36,630 nucleotides of DNA from a virus, in the IMG/VR virus record IMGVR_UViG_3300036761_001879, positions 1 to 36,630 of that record. One strand, written 5' to 3'. Below are positions 13,835 to 21,362 of this stretch, in pieces; positions within the stretch are counted from its first letter, which is position 1; the number at the start of each line of letters is the position of its first letter. The notes below the pieces were generated by a model, which saw only the letters and a list, made by a program, of their open reading frames with translations, did not search any database and was not told where the DNA came from. The position numbers were made by a program, and so were the translations under genes.

Positions 13835-14230
13835 ATGGGTGCGAGCAAGGGCCGACGCCAGGTGAAGTATCGGCGCGCGAAGGGCACCGGCCGCAATGCG
13901 GCAGTCATTCGCCACCGGGTCGCGGAAGCGCGGGAAGTGCAGCTCAAGGACGTCAAGGTCCATGCGGCCCTCGATGAGACAGACCTGACCGAGGCGCTTC
14001 AGCGCATGAGGCGCGCGCCTCATGCGCTGCATCCGTTGAAGGCCGACGAGCCGGCCGAAGGCCAGAGCCTGCACGTCACCTTCACCGCAGAGAAGGAGGC
14101 GTGGCACTGGCCCGGTCTATCGCTCGCCTGGCGCATTCGCCTCCGCGCAATCTTCTGGCTCTTGATCTTGGGCCTGCTGTGCATCGCAGGTGCCGCCGTT
14201 CTTCTTGTCGCAATTGCAAAGGGAGGCTGA
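13835..14230 (+). CDS. Tail-anchored membrane protein, unknown
   Basis: 131 residues. The N-terminal ~105 are basic and soluble (MGASKGRRQVKYRRAKGTG). One strong hydrophobic segment lies near the C-terminus (about residues 106-128, WLLILGLLCIAGAAVLLVAI), so the protein should be anchored by its C-terminus with the basic domain in the cytoplasm. A 30-bp perfect palindrome lies inside the gene (14000-14029). It sits one gene after the lipoprotein, so the two may act together at the membrane, but that is inference. Confidence 0.6.
   Translation: MGASKGRRQVKYRRAKGTGRNAAVIRHRVAEAREVQLKDVKVHAALDETDLTEALQRMRRAPHALHPLKADEPAEGQSLHVTFTAEKEAWHWPGLSLAWRIRLRAIFWLLILGLLCIAGAAVLLVAIAKGG
14000..14029. repeat. 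30-bp perfect palindrome
   Basis: CAGCGCATGAGGCGC (14000-14014) is followed at once by its exact reverse complement. There is no spacer. It encodes QRMRRAPHAL in the gene at 13835. It could extrude as a cruciform, fold in mRNA or be a binding site. Confidence 0.8.
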
Positions 14231-14231
14231 C

Positions 14232-14513
14232 ATGGCTCATCCGATTCTTGGTAACAAGGTCCGCGACAGCATCACCGGATTCTTCGGCGTCGCCATCGGC
14301 CGGACCGAATGGCTCTACGGCTGTACGCGCATCGGCATCGAGGCGCCCGGGCTGAAGCCGGACGGTACGCTGATCGGCGTCGAGTGGTTTGACGAGCAGC
14401 GGGTCGAGATCATTGTCGACCAGGCGCCCGCCGTCTCGCCCACCAGCACCGCCGAGAGTGGCGGCCCCCATGACGCGCCGACCCGCGCCGCTGACCCGGC
14501 GAGGCCAGGATGA
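14232..14513 (+). CDS. Conserved small phage protein, unknown
   Basis: 93 residues from the ATG at 14232 (GGGAGGCTGAC before it). The core GNKVRDSITGFFGVAIGRTE followed by WLYGCTRIGIEAPGL and VEWFDEQRVEII is a beta-rich pattern that I recall from short hypothetical proteins in many phages and prophages. It resembles an SH3-like barrel. The C-terminal ~30 residues are disordered. The stop overlaps the next start (ATGA). Confidence 0.65.
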   Translation: MAHPILGNKVRDSITGFFGVAIGRTEWLYGCTRIGIEAPGLKPDGTLIGVEWFDEQRVEIIVDQAPAVSPTSTAESGGPHDAPTRAADPARPG

Positions 14514-14737
14514 TCGGCCCGACCGTATCCGCAATGAGCGCCCTGGCCATGCAGGTCTGCGTTCCGAAGGAGTGGACCGACCAGCAGGTGCGCGACTTCG
14601 CCGAGAAGATGAATCCATGCGGCACCCAGGGCGGCTGGCACATTCGTTACCAGGGCGACCCGGACCTGGCTGGCGCGCCCGAGCGCGCGGTCTGCGAGCT
14701 CGATGCCGACCAGGTCCACATCATGCTGGGCGCCTGA
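14510..14737 (+). CDS. Conserved small phage protein, unknown
   Basis: 75 residues with an ATGA overlap. MQVCVPKEWTDQQVRDFAEK, then NPCGTQGGWHIRYQGDPDL and the ending DADQVHIMLGA match a short protein commonly found in phage early regions. The function is unknown. Three Cys residues (CVP, NPCG, AVCEL) are spread across it. An internal ATG at the MQVC position could also be the start. Confidence 0.6.
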   Translation: MIGPTVSAMSALAMQVCVPKEWTDQQVRDFAEKMNPCGTQGGWHIRYQGDPDLAGAPERAVCELDADQVHIMLGA

Positions 14738-14749
14738 AGGGAGCGTGCC

Positions 14750-15169
14750 ATGCGCCAACTGCAAGTGAAAGGCTTTCTGCCAGGCAACTCGCAGGCCGGC
14801 GACCGCTGGGAATACGACATCGCCGATGGCCTGACCCGCATCGCGCTCTACTGCGAGGGCGGGCGCTTCGCCGTGAGCCGCTTCAAGGATGGCGCCTGGC
14901 ACCTGGTCGGGTCGCGTCTCTCGGAGGCCGGCGTCGAGTCGTTCCTGCCTCCGGGCTGGACGTACCACAAGCTGATGATCTTTCTCGACGGCTACTCGCA
15001 GGGCGCCGAGCAAGCCTTCTGGAGAATGATGCACGAGGGGCCGATGGCCTGGGCCACGTCGCAACCGCCGCCGGCGACACCCCTGCGCGTGCGCGCCAAG
15101 CTCGCGCTCGATCGGCTGACTGTTCCGATTCGCCGCTTCACTCAACGCTTCACCGAAAGGAATGACTGA
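14750..15169 (+). CDS. Unknown 139-residue early protein
   Basis: The Shine-Dalgarno is AAGGGAGCGTGCC. The sequence is beta-rich at first (RWEYDIADGLTRIALYCEGG, RFAVSRFKDGAWHLVG), then has a hydrophobic/aromatic middle and an Arg/Leu-rich helical tail. No motif is recognised. The stop overlaps the next start (TGATG). Confidence 0.5.
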   Translation: MRQLQVKGFLPGNSQAGDRWEYDIADGLTRIALYCEGGRFAVSRFKDGAWHLVGSRLSEAGVESFLPPGWTYHKLMIFLDGYSQGAEQAFWRMMHEGPMAWATSQPPPATPLRVRAKLALDRLTVPIRRFTQRFTERND

Positions 15170-15453
15170 TGGAGATGAAACCGGGCTACCACATCCTGCA
15201 TGCCGAGTCGGCCGAGGCGCTCGAGCAGCAGGTCAACGAGATCTTAGTCGAGGCCAGCCAGCATCGCATGCAGACGATCTTCTGCGGCGGCGTGACGAGC
15301 TCGCGCATGCGCGTCGTCGCCGCCAGCCAGGCGGGCGTCGGCTTCCCCACGTTCGAGGAGAAGACCGTCCTTACCCAGGCGCTCTTCCTCGCTCTGCTGC
15401 AGCCGGCCGGCCTGCTCGTGCCAACCCTCGGCCCGGGCGGCAAGGCCAACTGA
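15169..15453 (+). CDS. Small alpha/beta protein, DUF1737-like
   Basis: 94 residues. KPGYHILHAESAEALEQQVN resembles the N-terminal strand-helix unit of the tail-region protein at 5649, and both look like DUF1737 proteins. The C-terminal half ends in a hydrophobic stretch (LTQALFLALLQPAGLLVPTL). An alternative start two codons in (15175) is possible. It is followed by the palindrome variant at 15463. Confidence 0.55.
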   Translation: MEMKPGYHILHAESAEALEQQVNEILVEASQHRMQTIFCGGVTSSRMRVVAASQAGVGFPTFEEKTVLTQALFLALLQPAGLLVPTLGPGGKAN

Positions 15454-15462
15454 GCGCGACCG

Positions 15463-15477
15463 ATTTCTATGGAAATC
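15463..15477. promoter_or_regulatory. Palindromic site ATTTCTATGGAAATC (variant)
   Basis: Keeps the TTTC-N4-GAAA halves of the repeated palindrome with TATG as spacer; the flanks make GATTTC-tatg-GAAATC. It lies 9 bases after one gene and 17 bases before the GTG start of the HTH/zinc protein, so it could be that gene's operator. Confidence 0.55.
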
Positions 15478-15494
15478 CCGAGAGGGGGCGCCTG

Positions 15495-15968
15495 GTGAAA
15501 TCCGCGGGCCGGAAGCACGCTGTACGGGTGGCCAGGAAGGCCGTCAAAAGGGGTCAAGGTGCCACGCACCCCCCGGGGCGCGCATTTCCCTACCTGCAGG
15601 CGCCCGGACGCGCCCGGGCGCGACTTGGACTCTCCCTCTCTGAGATGGCCGGCGAGCTCACCGCCCGCAGCCCATCGCGCGCCGTGCCACTCTCCAAGCA
15701 GGCGGTCGCCTACTGGGAGTCGCATGGGCGGGTCGAGGCGCTCGAGGTGCGGCGCGCCTATGCGACGCTGATGGCGAACATGCTCTCGGCCGAGCGCGGC
15801 GAAGTGGTCGGCGTGCGCATCCGGCCGGCCTGGCGCGTCGAAGTCTTTCTCCAGTGTGAGCGGTGCGGCCGATGGCATCGACTCGCGACACTGCGCCAGC
15901 GCCGCTTCCGCGGCTGCCGGCGCGCGACGACTGTGGCGACTGCTTCACTGACCCGCGCAAACACCTAA
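15495..15968 (+). CDS. Cro/CI-type HTH protein with zinc knuckle
   Basis: 157 residues from GTG at 15495 (GAGAGGGGGCG upstream). After a basic N-terminus, ARARLGLSLSEMAGELTA with LSKQAVAYWESHGR and a third helix (EVRRAYATLMANML) form an XRE-type HTH. A second part has LQCERCGRWHRLATL with a further Cys (RGCRR), a likely zinc knuckle. It is the best candidate for a CI-like repressor here. The palindrome variant lies just upstream of its start, suggesting autoregulation. A 49-residue ORF in another frame overlaps its 3' end. Confidence 0.6.
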   Translation: MKSAGRKHAVRVARKAVKRGQGATHPPGRAFPYLQAPGRARARLGLSLSEMAGELTARSPSRAVPLSKQAVAYWESHGRVEALEVRRAYATLMANMLSAERGEVVGVRIRPAWRVEVFLQCERCGRWHRLATLRQRRFRGCRRATTVATASLTRANT

Positions 15969-16021
15969 GCCTGCCCGCGCTGTGGGAGGCCGACGAGCCG
16001 GCCAACGAGAAGGGCTTCTAA
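15872..16021 (+). CDS. Small overlapping ORF with CxxC
   Basis: 49 residues in a different frame from the HTH gene, whose 3' end it overlaps by 97 bases. It ends in DDCGDCFTDPRKHLSLPALW and an acidic tail. Its stop forms TAATG with the methyltransferase start, as expected for a coupled gene. The non-overlapping part (15969-16021) would otherwise be a 52-base gap. Plausible but unproven. Confidence 0.4.
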   Translation: MASTRDTAPAPLPRLPARDDCGDCFTDPRKHLSLPALWEADEPANEKGF

Positions 16022-17364
16022 TGCTGATGCACGGCAATGCAAGGCACATTCCATTGGCAGACGCAAGCGTGCAGACGTGCGTCACCTCGCCGCCGTACTG
16101 GGGGCTGAGGGACTATGGGTTGGCGACGTGGGAGGGCGGGGATGCGGAGTGCGACCACATCCAGAGGGTTGCCCGCCACGATGGAGGGCGGGTTCAGGTA
16201 GACGGGTTTCATGGTTCTGCGGCGAAGGATAGCGACAAGGGTGGCATTGCCTACCGGGGGACCTGCGGCAAGTGCGGGGCCGTTCAGAGGGACGTCGGCA
16301 TCGGCCTGGAGCGGACGCCGGATGAGTACGTGGCGAATATTGTGGCCGTGTCCCGCGAGGTCAAGCGGGTGCTGAGGCCGGATGGGACGCTGTGGCTGAA
16401 CCTGGGTGACAGTTTCGCATCCGCTTGGGCTTGCAAGCGACGCTCGATTGTGGGGCAAGGGTCGCCCGACGAATCAATCGAGCGCGGGCGCATGGCCCCT
16501 GGGCTGAAGGAGAAGGATTTAGTCGGAATCCCGTGGCGCGTGGCCTTCGCCCTGCAAGCCGACGGCTGGTATCTGCGCAGCGACATCATCTGGCACAAGC
16601 CGAATCCGATGCCCGAGTCTGTGACCGACCGACCGACGAAGGCGCATGAGTACCTGTTCCTGCTGGCGAAGGCGCAGAGGTACTACTACGACGCGGAGGC
16701 GATCAAAGAGGCGGCCGGCGGATGGAATGGTAGCAAATTCGATGATGCTCGAGACTTGGAGATCCGGCCCACTACTGGGCGAAAGCCGAGCGAGAGCAAG
16801 GTGCGCGGAGAATTCAACGGCAAGACGAATGCCATGCCCGGGCACGAGGCTTTCCGCGCCGTGACCGAGACCCGCAATCGCCGCGACGTGTGGACCATCC
16901 CGACCCAGCCCTATCGCGGCGCGCACTTCGCCACATTCCCCGAGAAACTTGTCGAGCCGTGCATCCTGGCGGGAACAAGCCCAAAGGCGTGCGGCGTGTG
17001 CGGGGCACCGTGGGAGAGAGTGACGGAACGCGCCGGTAAGAGAAGAGGCCAAAGTGGTGATAAAGGAAATGGGCGAGAGTTGCAGGGCCTGAGAACATCG
17101 GCGCGTATGGGCCACGGCGCGGGATGGAGAAACGAGCCCCCGCCAACGTCGACGAGTCTCGGCTGGCGCCCTAGCTGTGACCACAACGATGATACCGGCC
17201 TCTGTATCGTTCTCGACCCTTTCTGCGGCAGCGGCACGACAGGCGCTGTTGCGGTTCGGCTGGGGCGCAGGTTCGTGGGGCTGGACATGCAGCCGAAGTA
17301 TCTGGAGCTGGCGCGCAATCGCATTACAGCGGCGCCGGTTCCTCTTATGCCGGAAGGTTTGTGA
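16021..17364 (+). CDS. DNA methyltransferase, TSPPYW type
   Basis: 447 residues from ATG 16021. VTSPPYWGLRDYG (S23-P-P-Y26) is the catalytic motif IV, and DPFCGSGTTG (from Asp399) is the AdoMet-binding motif I. The order IV then I marks the beta group of amino-methyltransferases. SPPY is commonest in N4-cytosine enzymes, but m6A cannot be excluded. Two Cys pairs (CGKCGAV and CGVCGAP) may bind zinc. It has no restriction partner, so self-protection or regulation is likely. Its base composition looks less GC-rich than its neighbours, suggesting recent acquisition. Confidence 0.9.
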   Translation: MLMHGNARHIPLADASVQTCVTSPPYWGLRDYGLATWEGGDAECDHIQRVARHDGGRVQVDGFHGSAAKDSDKGGIAYRGTCGKCGAVQRDVGIGLERTPDEYVANIVAVSREVKRVLRPDGTLWLNLGDSFASAWACKRRSIVGQGSPDESIERGRMAPGLKEKDLVGIPWRVAFALQADGWYLRSDIIWHKPNPMPESVTDRPTKAHEYLFLLAKAQRYYYDAEAIKEAAGGWNGSKFDDARDLEIRPTTGRKPSESKVRGEFNGKTNAMPGHEAFRAVTETRNRRDVWTIPTQPYRGAHFATFPEKLVEPCILAGTSPKACGVCGAPWERVTERAGKRRGQSGDKGNGRELQGLRTSARMGHGAGWRNEPPPTSTSLGWRPSCDHNDDTGLCIVLDPFCGSGTTGAVAVRLGRRFVGLDMQPKYLELARNRITAAPVPLMPEGL

Positions 17365-17376
17365 GGAGAAGAAGAC

Positions 17377-17877
17377 ATGAGCAGGCGTATGAATCCATTC
17401 CCGGGCGGGCAGGCGACGACGGGCGCCATCGAGCACGTGCGCGGGTCTGGTGTTGCCGGCGTGACCGCTGCGCCGGGCAGGCCGAAGTTCCGCCGGGTCA
17501 ACCTGCGCCTCAAGCGGCTGCTGAGACTGGCCTATGTGACCGGCGAAGGGTCGGCTGCCTCGGACGAGGTCGGCGGACCGATGCAGTTCATTCCACGGCC
17601 GCGGCCGCCGGCGACCCTGCGCCCCGACTGGAAGATGCCCGAGGCGCCGCTCGCTGAGTGCCCGCAGTGCCGCGGTCCGCTCCTGCCTAACTGCTTTCAC
17701 ACCGGCGATGCCATCGCCCTGTGCTGGGATTGCACCCAGGGCTGCCAGGCGGTGCCTGACGACATCGCCTACATGATCGACGTCTGGCCTTTCGTCGAGG
17801 AGATCGTCACCCTGGCGGACTTCGGGCGCATCGGCTTCATGGTCGAAGGGCAGCCCTGGAAGGAGAGTGCGCCATGA
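17377..17877 (+). CDS. Zinc-ribbon protein, unknown
   Basis: 166 residues with a good Shine-Dalgarno (TGAGGAGAAG). The first ~90 residues are Arg/Pro/Gly-rich. AECPQCRGPLLPNC followed by LCWDCTQGC is a four-Cys zinc ribbon at about residues 93-117. The C-terminal ~45 residues are acidic and hydrophobic. The stop overlaps the RusA-like start (ATGA), so the two may act together, for example in recombination or structure-specific DNA binding. That is inference. Confidence 0.55.
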   Translation: MSRRMNPFPGGQATTGAIEHVRGSGVAGVTAAPGRPKFRRVNLRLKRLLRLAYVTGEGSAASDEVGGPMQFIPRPRPPATLRPDWKMPEAPLAECPQCRGPLLPNCFHTGDAIALCWDCTQGCQAVPDDIAYMIDVWPFVEEIVTLADFGRIGFMVEGQPWKESAP

Positions 17878-18359
17878 GGGATGGCAACGGCAACCAGCGG
17901 CGCCTGAAGGAGAGCGTGCCACTGATCGACATCACCCTGCCCTGGCCGGCCGAGATGCTCTTCCCCAACCATCACGCGCCGCCCATCGCAAAGCATGGGG
18001 CGGTGAAGGCCGCCCGGCTCGAGGCGTGCCTGTTGACTTCCAGCGCGATCGTCGGCGTCGCCGACGTCGCGGCCTGGACGCTGGCTCTGGAGCGGGTCGC
18101 CCAGGCACGCAAGGGCGAGATCCGCATCATGCTGTGCGCCGGCTTCGCGCCGCCCGACCGGCGCCACCGCGACATCGACAACTGCCTGGCCGCCTGCAAA
18201 GCCTACATCGACGGCCTGGCCGAGGCCTTGTACCTGAACGACTCCTGCTTCTCGCCGTACTTCCTCGACTGGCTTCCGGTGGTCGAGCGCGGCGCGGTGC
18301 GCCTGCGCCTCTTCGATACACGCCACGGCCTGGACGTGATCAGCTTCGCCCGCCGCTGA
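17874..18359 (+). CDS. rusA: RusA-like Holliday-junction endonuclease
   Basis: 161 residues, ATGA overlap, Shine-Dalgarno AAGGAGAG. The diagnostic stretch is PDRRHRDIDNCLAACKAYID: Asp100, Asp102, Asn103, Lys109 and Asp113, followed by LNDS (Asp123), corresponding to the acidic residues and lysine of RusA active sites. RusA proteins resolve Holliday junctions and branched replication intermediates before packaging. The length is slightly above the usual 120-140. The N-terminal strand (LIDITLPWPAEMLFPN) is also typical. Confidence 0.8.
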   Translation: MRDGNGNQRRLKESVPLIDITLPWPAEMLFPNHHAPPIAKHGAVKAARLEACLLTSSAIVGVADVAAWTLALERVAQARKGEIRIMLCAGFAPPDRRHRDIDNCLAACKAYIDGLAEALYLNDSCFSPYFLDWLPVVERGAVRLRLFDTRHGLDVISFARR

Positions 18360-18457
18360 GGGCCACCCACCTGCCCGCGCAGGCGGGTTGCCGCCGGGTG
18401 TATCATCTTCTTAGCCAAGTCCGCTGTTCCCATTCGCTGATCTTCGAGGAGGCACAC

Positions 18458-18829
18458 ATGGACAGCTTCACCACACAGCAGCTTCTACTCGCGGCCGGCA
18501 TGCTGGCGCTGATCTTCCTGGCGGCCGGCGCAGTCGAAGCGGTGGTCGAGTACCTGCTCGGCCTGCCCTTCGACCTCATCCAGAAGCCGGGCTGGAAGGC
18601 GGCCAAGCCGATGATCCTGGCCTACGCCTCCGCGCTGGCCGGCGTCGCACTGGCCTTCGTCTACCGCTTCGACTTCTTCAACATCCTGGCGGGCCTGTTC
18701 CTGATGGCTGTGCCGGTGACCGCCGCGGGCATGATCTTCACCGGGGCCATCATCGGGCGCGGCGCAAACTTTGTCCACCAGTTCGTCTCGAAGTTCTTCC
18801 CCAAGCCGGCGCAAGGTCCTGGGGCCTAA
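18458..18829 (+). CDS. Holin-like membrane protein
   Basis: 123 residues with a strong Shine-Dalgarno (GAGGAGGCACAC). Hydrophobic segments lie at about 8-33 (LLLAAGMLALIFLAAGAVEA), 50-67 and 73-100, separated by short loops, with a basic C-terminus (SKFFPKP). Three segments and this size fit a holin-type protein. It is followed by a coiled-coil/TM protein as in XhlA-XhlB cassettes. It lies far from the endolysin at 6229, so its role may be a second lysis or membrane function. The 98-base gap before it (18360-18457) holds GC-rich inverted repeats without a U-run and a lone TATCAT. Confidence 0.6.
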   Translation: MDSFTTQQLLLAAGMLALIFLAAGAVEAVVEYLLGLPFDLIQKPGWKAAKPMILAYASALAGVALAFVYRFDFFNILAGLFLMAVPVTAAGMIFTGAIIGRGANFVHQFVSKFFPKPAQGPGA

Positions 18830-18832
18830 GCC

Positions 18833-19267
18833 GTGGGTGGCCCGACGAAGAAGTCACCCAACGGCGAACGCCTGAGCGCCATCGAGTCGACGCTGGGCAG
18901 CCTGAAGGATGGCATCACCGAATCGAACCACCTGACCGGCCTGCAGCTCGTGGAATTTCGAGTGGCTCTGGCCGACGATCGACAGCGTCTGGGCGACCAC
19001 CTGGTCGAGTGCGCGCGCGAGAGCGAGCACTTGGCTGGCGTCGATCGAGACCTGTCGGTCGTCAAGGCGGCCCAGCTCGTCAGCGAAGCCAAGCTCAACG
19101 CTGCCCAACAGACCCTCTCGGCCATCAGCGAGATGCGCAGCAGCCTCAAGGCGGTGGTAGGCCTCATGCCCTACGTGCGCGCCATCGTCTACGGGGGCGG
19201 CCTGCTCATGGCAGCGGTGGTGACGCTGCTTGTCTCGATTCTCACTCACCAATTCAGCTTTCCCTAA
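18833..19267 (+). CDS. Coiled-coil, tail-anchored membrane protein (XhlA-like)
   Basis: 144 residues from a GTG three bases after the preceding stop. The first ~110 residues have heptad-like Leu/Ala/Val spacing (SAIESTLGSLKDGITESNHL; AAQLVSEAKLNAAQQTLSAI), so a coiled coil is likely. One hydrophobic segment ends the protein (AIVYGGGLLMAAVVTLLVSI). This layout is that of XhlA-type lysis proteins, which work with a holin. The assignment rests on architecture only. Confidence 0.55.
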   Translation: MGGPTKKSPNGERLSAIESTLGSLKDGITESNHLTGLQLVEFRVALADDRQRLGDHLVECARESEHLAGVDRDLSVVKAAQLVSEAKLNAAQQTLSAISEMRSSLKAVVGLMPYVRAIVYGGGLLMAAVVTLLVSILTHQFSFP

Positions 19268-19276
19268 GAACGACCG

Positions 19277-20563
19277 ATGCCGAAGAGGGGCGCCGCCCGG
19301 CGCAAGGCCAAGCCGAAGACACCCGTCCGCCGCATCCGCTCGGTGGCTGACCTGCGGCCCGACCCGCACAATGCCCGGGTGCATAACGAGCGCAACGTCG
19401 CGGCGATGGTCGACTCGCTCGAGCAGCTCGGCGCCGGCCGCAGCATCCTGATCGACGGCGCCGGGCGGGTCATCGCCGGCAATGGCATCGTCCAGGCGGC
19501 CACCCAGGCTGGCATCAAGCGCATTCGGGTCGTCAACGCCACCGGGAAAGAGATCATCGCCGTGCGGCGCGCAGATCTGAAGGGCGCCCGCCGGCTGCGC
19601 ATGGCCCTGGCCGACAACCGAACGGGCGAGATGGCCGAGTGGGACGAGGACGTGCTTGCTGATATTGCCGCCAGTGAACGAGAGGCTCTGGAAGGCCTGT
19701 GGTCAGACGCTGAGATAGCCGAGATGATTCCAGTTGACCCGGCGACCGATCCTGGCGCGCGCATGGATGAGGGCGCGGCTTTGCGAGAGAAGTGGGGCGT
19801 CGAGACTGGGCAGGTCTGGCTGCTTGGCGAACACCGCCTGATGTGCGGCGACAGCACAAAGGCAGAGGACGTGGCGAGGCTGATGGGCGGGGAGAAGGCA
19901 TCTTGCATGTGGACCGATCCCCCGTATGGAGTTGGCTACGTAGGCAAGACGAAAGACGCACTGACCATGCAGAACGATGGGGCGGGCAACTTATCTGAGT
20001 TGCTCATGGCGGCGCTCACGAATGCCGACAAGATATTGATCGGGAGTGCGCCTTTCTACATTGCGCACCCGGCGGGTGCGCTACAGGTCGTGTTTTTGAG
20101 GGTGGTTGAGGCCATTGGCTGGAGGATACACGAACAACTGATCTGGGTGAAAGACAGCATGGTGCTTGGCCATTCGGACTACCACTATAAGCACGAACCC
20201 ATCCTCTATGGGTGGACCTCTGGCGGGGGCAGGGCGGGCCGAGGGAACCACGAGGGATCACATTGGTATGGGGACAATTCACGAGTGACCGTGTTTGAGA
20301 TCCCGCGGCCGAAGGCATCCGAAGAACACCCGACCATGAAACCAGTCGAACTTGTCGAGGCGCATGTGGGCAACAGTTCGCGGATCGATGAAGTGATTTA
20401 TGACCCGTTCCTGGGGAGCGGAACGACCATCATCGCTTGTGAGCGCTTGGGGCGCAAGTGTCGGGCAATCGAAATCAGTCCGGCCTACTGTGCCGTCGCA
20501 ATCCAGCGCTGGGCCGAGATGACGGGCGGCAGCCCAAAGCTCGAGAAGGTCCGGCCCGGGTGA
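19277..20563 (+). CDS. ParB-domain/adenine DNA methyltransferase fusion
   Basis: 428 residues. The N-terminus is a ParB-like domain (VADLRPDPHNARVHNERNV, then GRVIAGNGIVQAA). The C-terminus is a beta-group methyltransferase with TDPPYG (D214-P-P-Y217, motif IV) and DPFLGSGTT (from Asp376, motif I). This fusion is well known in phages and usually makes N6-methyladenine. Codon use changes near 19660: the ParB part is as GC-rich as its neighbours, the methyltransferase part less so. That suggests the two halves have different recent histories. It is the last gene of the rightward early block. Confidence 0.88.
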   Translation: MPKRGAARRKAKPKTPVRRIRSVADLRPDPHNARVHNERNVAAMVDSLEQLGAGRSILIDGAGRVIAGNGIVQAATQAGIKRIRVVNATGKEIIAVRRADLKGARRLRMALADNRTGEMAEWDEDVLADIAASEREALEGLWSDAEIAEMIPVDPATDPGARMDEGAALREKWGVETGQVWLLGEHRLMCGDSTKAEDVARLMGGEKASCMWTDPPYGVGYVGKTKDALTMQNDGAGNLSELLMAALTNADKILIGSAPFYIAHPAGALQVVFLRVVEAIGWRIHEQLIWVKDSMVLGHSDYHYKHEPILYGWTSGGGRAGRGNHEGSHWYGDNSRVTVFEIPRPKASEEHPTMKPVELVEAHVGNSSRIDEVIYDPFLGSGTTIIACERLGRKCRAIEISPAYCAVAIQRWAEMTGGSPKLEKVRPG

Positions 20564-20581
20564 CGATCGGCGGAAGGAATC

Positions 20582-20613
20582 AAAAAGCGCCAGGCAGATG
20601 CCTGGCGCTTTTA
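20582..20613. terminator. Bidirectional Rho-independent terminator
   Basis: GCGCCAGGC (20587-20595), loop AGAT, GCCTGGCGC (20600-20608), flanked by AAAAA on the left and TTTT on the right. The symmetric flanks let it end both the rightward block (stop at 20563) and the leftward operon (stop at 20632). Confidence 0.9.
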
Positions 20614-20631
20614 TCGTCGGGGGCCGGCCGA

Positions 20632-20880
20632 CTAGAACGGCCGCTCGGCCTTCTTCCCTTGCCGGCGCAGGATGGCGCCCAGCCGTTTGTGGCCGGCGAA
20701 GCGATACCAGCGCTCGTACCAATCGCACACCTGCACGGCCGACCAGGCGATGTCAAATAGCGCCTCGGCGTCGGCCGAGGCCTGGTCCATTGCCTGCAGC
20801 CGGCGCGTCTGTTCGGCGTCGGGCGTGGTGCCGGCCGGCTCGTGTCCACCCGGTCCTGGCGTTACGTCGATGATGGGCAT
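20632..20880 (-). CDS. Unknown 82-residue protein
   Basis: Last gene of the leftward operon. The start at 20880 has AAGGAGG at good spacing and overlaps the previous gene by 19 bases. MPIIDVTPGPGGHEPAGTTP is followed by helices (DQASADAEALFDIAWSAVQV) and a basic end. A member of a set of small proteins with unknown roles. Confidence 0.6.
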   Translation of the reverse strand: MPIIDVTPGPGGHEPAGTTPDAEQTRRLQAMDQASADAEALFDIAWSAVQVCDWYERWYRFAGHKRLGAILRRQGKKAERPF

Positions 20881-21284
20881 GGCTGTGCCTCCTTCAAGGC
20901 GGCTTCGGCGTTTTCGCAATCGCCGATGGCGACCGGGCGGCCCCGCTGCAACGCCTCGACGAGCAGGTCGGTCATCCGCCTGTTCAGGGCGGTCTGTTCC
21001 GCCTGCAGCGTCTCGATGCGGGCTGCGTCCGCCTCGGTCACCACCACCGGCGTGCGGGGCGACCCGACGATGGCGCGGCGCAGGGGCTCGGCTTTGGGAT
21101 ACTTGCTGACCCGGAAGCCGTACATATCCATGTGAATGCTCTCGGGCTCGTCGACCACCACTTCGCGGAAGCCGGCGATGGTCAGCACTTTCTCGGTGGT
21201 CTTTCGGGCGGGGCGATACTTCGGCCGGCGGACCGACAGCGCCGGCCGCCCCGCGTGCCACGGGATGAGGTAGTAGGTTGTCAT
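20862..21284 (-). CDS. Unknown 140-residue protein
   Basis: Start at 21284 (MTTYYLIPWHAGRPALSVRR), with the shared AAGGGAGA Shine-Dalgarno of the intergenic element just upstream. The N-terminal half is beta-rich and the C-terminal half helical (EADAARIETLQAEQTALNRR), perhaps a short coiled coil. No motif is recognised. Longer upstream starts would run into the structured RNA element and are unlikely. Confidence 0.6.
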   Translation of the reverse strand: MTTYYLIPWHAGRPALSVRRPKYRPARKTTEKVLTIAGFREVVVDEPESIHMDMYGFRVSKYPKAEPLRRAIVGSPRTPVVVTEADAARIETLQAEQTALNRRMTDLLVEALQRGRPVAIGDCENAEAALKEAQPCPSST

Positions 21285-21362
21285 ACGGTCTCCCTTCGAG
21301 GCTGAACCGCCTCTGCCCGGGCGGGTCCGCATGGACCTGCCCGGTGAGTGGCGCGTCAGGCG
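21285..21362 (-). repeat. Repeated intergenic RNA element (copy 1)
   Basis: In the transcript: a variable stem (21343-21318, 11 bp around a 4-base loop with one A/C mismatch), a conserved hairpin GAGGCGGTTCAGCCTC (21313-21298), and the Shine-Dalgarno AAGGGAGA before the 21284 gene. Closest to the copy at 21636-21708. Confidence 0.8.

Noticed and set aside
18360-18400. Terminator after the RusA-like gene
   Set aside because: CCTGCCCGCGCAGG-type inverted repeats are present but no U-run follows, and the downstream gene appears to be in the same operon.
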